From assembly GCA_027489135.1 (NCBI GenBank), contig JAIYAI010000565.1, positions 1-5,636 on the forward strand: a DNA stretch of 5,636 nucleotides. The letters are read 5' to 3'. The notes beneath the pieces are model-generated. The model made no database searches. It saw only the letters and a program-made list of their open reading frames with translations, and had not been told where the DNA came from. Of the stretch, positions 5,618-5,636 are shown in pieces (positions within the stretch are counted from its first letter, which is position 1; every line of letters starts with the position of its first letter). Both the position numbers and the translations under genes were made by a program. This DNA comes from Acetobacteraceae bacterium (GTDB lineage Bacteria > Pseudomonadota > Alphaproteobacteria > Acetobacterales > Acetobacteraceae).

Positions 5618-5636
5618 TCGCAGGCCGGGCGCACAC

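Noticed and set aside
5610..5631. Short hairpin (CGCCC / GGGCG) around the stop of the CBS-BON gene
   Set aside because: A 5-bp stem without a T-run is expected by chance in DNA of this composition, and the window ends before more could be seen.

Overview
The window is very GC-rich DNA in which every real gene shows strong G/C preference at third codon positions. The gene content and protein style fit an alphaproteobacterium, possibly of the Acetobacteraceae (Roseomonas-like). That placement is an inference from composition and general resemblance, not from a marker gene.

Layout: (1) 1-460, + strand, is the C-terminal end of urocanate hydratase (hutU), cut by the window edge. (2) 498-881, - strand, is a small gene of unknown function that converges on hutU. 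(3) 882-988 is a divergent intergenic region with Shine-Dalgarno sites for both flanking genes and a GC-rich imperfect palindrome. (4) 989-4813, + strand, is a tightly packed four-gene set: hutH (histidine ammonia-lyase), hutI (imidazolonepropionase), a PaaI-like hotdog thioesterase and an alpha/beta-hydrolase. Each junction is a stop/start overlap (TGATG, ATGA, TTGA), so the four are very probably one translationally coupled operon. (5) 4814-4921 is an intergenic region with a 9-bp perfect inverted repeat. (6) 4922-5617, + strand, is a cytoplasmic protein with two CBS domains and a BON domain.

How the genes work together: HutH removes ammonia from L-histidine to give urocanate, HutU hydrates urocanate to 4-imidazolone-5-propionate, and HutI opens the ring to N-formimino-L-glutamate. 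The window therefore holds the first three steps of histidine use, with the hutU-hutH order interrupted by an opposite-strand gene. No formiminoglutamate-processing enzyme (HutG or HutF), transporter or HutC regulator is visible here; they may lie outside the window. The thioesterase and the hydrolase have no standard place in the hut pathway, and their coupling to hutI is the most interesting feature. The CBS-BON gene has its own ribosome binding site and looks like a separate unit.

I see no mobile element, CRISPR array, RNA gene or convincing rho-independent terminator, and no clearly new multi-gene system.
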